Assembly: GCF_008065135.1 (NCBI RefSeq)
Contig: NZ_CP042914.1
Location: 4,879,404-4,943,403 of the forward strand
Direction of reading: 5' to 3'
Length of the DNA: 64,000 nt
Source: Roseimaritima ulvae
Lineage (GTDB): Bacteria > Planctomycetota > Planctomycetia > Pirellulales > Pirellulaceae
The translations under genes were made by a program, and so were the position numbers. The notes beneath the pieces were generated by a model that had not been told where the DNA came from, searched no databases, and saw only the letters and a program-made list of their open reading frames with translations. This document shows, in pieces, positions 63,019 to 64,000 of this stretch (position 1 is its first letter; every line of letters begins with the position of its first letter).

Positions 63019-63897
63019 ATGCGACAGCGAAACGAACACACCATTGCCCACCATTGCCAGGTCGAAGGGCGAGGTTACTGGTCTGGACAACACGTTTGTG
63101 TGCGTCTGTTCCCCGCATCGATCGGCACCGGGATCCGTATGGTCCGCACCGACCTGGCGGAAAAACCGCTGCTGAAAGTGGGGGTGGGTGCCCGCCAAGA
63201 CCAACAATTGCGCACTACGTTGGCCTGCGGTACAGCCCGTTTTGCGATGGTCGAGCATCTGCTGGCGGCGTTGTACGCCCTGGAAATCGATAACTGTATT
63301 GTCGAAGTCAACGCTGAAGAACTGCCCGGGCTAGATGGTTCGGCAGCCGCTTATGTCGACGCTTTGCGTTCGGCCGGCTTGGTCATCCAAGCCGCTCCCA
63401 AATCACAACTGATCGTCGACCGCACGATCCGCATCGGCACCGCGGCCAGTTGGCTGGAAGTTTCGCCGTCTCCCGATGGCTACGCCCACTTTGAATACCA
63501 GCTGGACTACGGCCCCGATTCGCCGATCAAGCCGCAGAGCCATCGCGCCCGCATGAGCGCCGAAACGTTTTGCCACGACATCGCGTCAGCGCGAACGTTT
63601 GTAACTGCCGAACAAGTGGCGGAACTGAGCAAAGCCGGCGTGGCCGGACACGTGACCGGAAAAGACCTGTTGGTGTTTGACGAGCAGGGCCCGGTTGGCA
63701 ACCTGCTGCGATACAAAAACGAATGTGCCCGTCATAAACTGCTGGACTTGGTCGGTGACCTAGCATTGGTGGGTTGTGATTTGGTAGGAAGGTTTGTGTC
63801 CCACCGCGGCGGCCATTCGCTCAACGCCACCGTCGCCAAAAAATTGCTCGCTGTGGCCAATACCGCAATCGAATCCAACACGCGACGCGCCGCGTAA
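63019..63897 (+). CDS. lpxC: UDP-3-O-acyl-GlcNAc deacetylase LpxC
   Basis: A 292-residue zinc enzyme that carries out the first committed step of lipid A synthesis. Zinc and catalytic residues are visible: FAMVEHLLAALYAL (Glu-His), LPGLDGSAAAYVDAL, ECARHKLLDLVGDLALVG (His and Asp zinc ligands) and SHRGGHSLN (catalytic His). Length is close to the E. coli enzyme (305). It implies an outer membrane containing lipid A. GGGAGG lies ten bases upstream of the ATG. A terminator upstream means it has its own promoter or relies on read-through. The next gene starts at 63982. Confidence 0.95.
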   Translation: MRQRNEHTIAHHCQVEGRGYWSGQHVCVRLFPASIGTGIRMVRTDLAEKPLLKVGVGARQDQQLRTTLACGTARFAMVEHLLAALYALEIDNCIVEVNAEELPGLDGSAAAYVDALRSAGLVIQAAPKSQLIVDRTIRIGTAASWLEVSPSPDGYAHFEYQLDYGPDSPIKPQSHRARMSAETFCHDIASARTFVTAEQVAELSKAGVAGHVTGKDLLVFDEQGPVGNLLRYKNECARHKLLDLVGDLALVGCDLVGRFVSHRGGHSLNATVAKKLLAVANTAIESNTRRAA

Positions 63898-63981
63898 CCC
63901 CATGATACCCTCAACAGACAACCTCGCCTTTGATCGCCGACCAGCGACCGGCAGAGAGCGGATTGCAAAGGAATTGCATCG

Positions 63982-64000
63982 ATGAGTAGGAAGATCGCCC
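63982..64000 (+). CDS. Start of a further gene, cut by window edge
   Basis: ATG at 63982 has AAAGGA nine bases upstream and opens MSRKIA before the window ends. The next gene after lpxC is often lpxA or another lipid A gene, but six residues do not identify it. A short frame at 63902-63985 lacks a ribosome binding site and is not called. Confidence 0.4.

Noticed and set aside
63902-63985. Short frame of 27 codons after lpxC
   Set aside because: No ribosome binding site, no similarity, and it overlaps the better-supported start at 63982.

Overview
The window reads as chromosome of a planctomycete, most likely the Pirellulaceae (Rhodopirellula relatives). The basis is a cytochrome-type PSCyt1/DUF1549/DUF1553 protein paired with a DUF1501 protein, a sulfatase, a DUF1080 protein, many Tat- or Sec-exported proteins of unknown function, and high GC with families of palindromic intergenic repeats. 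There are about 53 protein genes and one tRNA. I see no phage, no insertion sequence with a transposase, no CRISPR array and no rRNA.

Layout. 0.2-4.3 kb: exported DUF1080 protein, small unknown proteins, a 5'-truncated DinB-like gene and tRNA-Pro(GGG). 4.4-9.3 kb: an NtrC-type two-component pair and an HtrA protease. 9.4-15 kb: an NsrR-like Rrf2 regulator with a DUF542 (ScdA/RIC N-terminal) protein, a polysaccharide flippase-like protein, a TPR protein and a second NtrC-type regulator. 15-19.8 kb: DUF3365 heme protein, small glutaredoxin-like protein, HxlR regulator coupled to a Kef-type antiporter, DUF3124 and Uma2 proteins. 19.8-24.6 kb: a minus-strand sulfur operon with rhodanese, TauE/SafE, a persulfide dioxygenase fused to two rhodaneses, an exported DsrE-like protein and a DUF3365 heme lipoprotein. 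25-31.6 kb: sulfatase, DUF1501 and PSCyt1/DUF1549/DUF1553 proteins. 32-43 kb: a metal-efflux island with a P1B ATPase, His-tailed lipoprotein, RND pump, adaptor, Cys/His-rich exported protein and TolC-type lipoprotein. 43-46.3 kb: BON, YceI, a membrane protein and a fatty acid hydroxylase-family protein. 46.3-51.7 kb: five type II secretion pseudopilin genes (G, H, I, J, K) followed by epmA. 52-54.8 kb: a coiled-coil membrane protein and a Gly-rich exported protein. 55.5-58.1 kb: an acyl-adenylating enzyme and an aldehyde dehydrogenase resembling the LuxE/LuxC fatty acid reductase. 58.2-64 kb: an FHA-GAF histidine kinase, an M28 peptidase with PDZ domain, an OmpH/Skp chaperone, lpxC and the start of one more gene.

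Taken together, the genes describe a Gram-negative-type envelope (LpxC, Skp, TolC, type II secretion) in a metal- and sulfur-exposed bacterium that degrades sulfated polysaccharide. The parts that most deserve a second look are the five-gene sulfane-sulfur operon, the LuxE/LuxC-like pair without luciferase genes, the Cys/His-rich proteins of the metal island, and several families of palindromic repeats, including a MITE-like family with terminal inverted repeats and an apparent insertion of one repeat into another.
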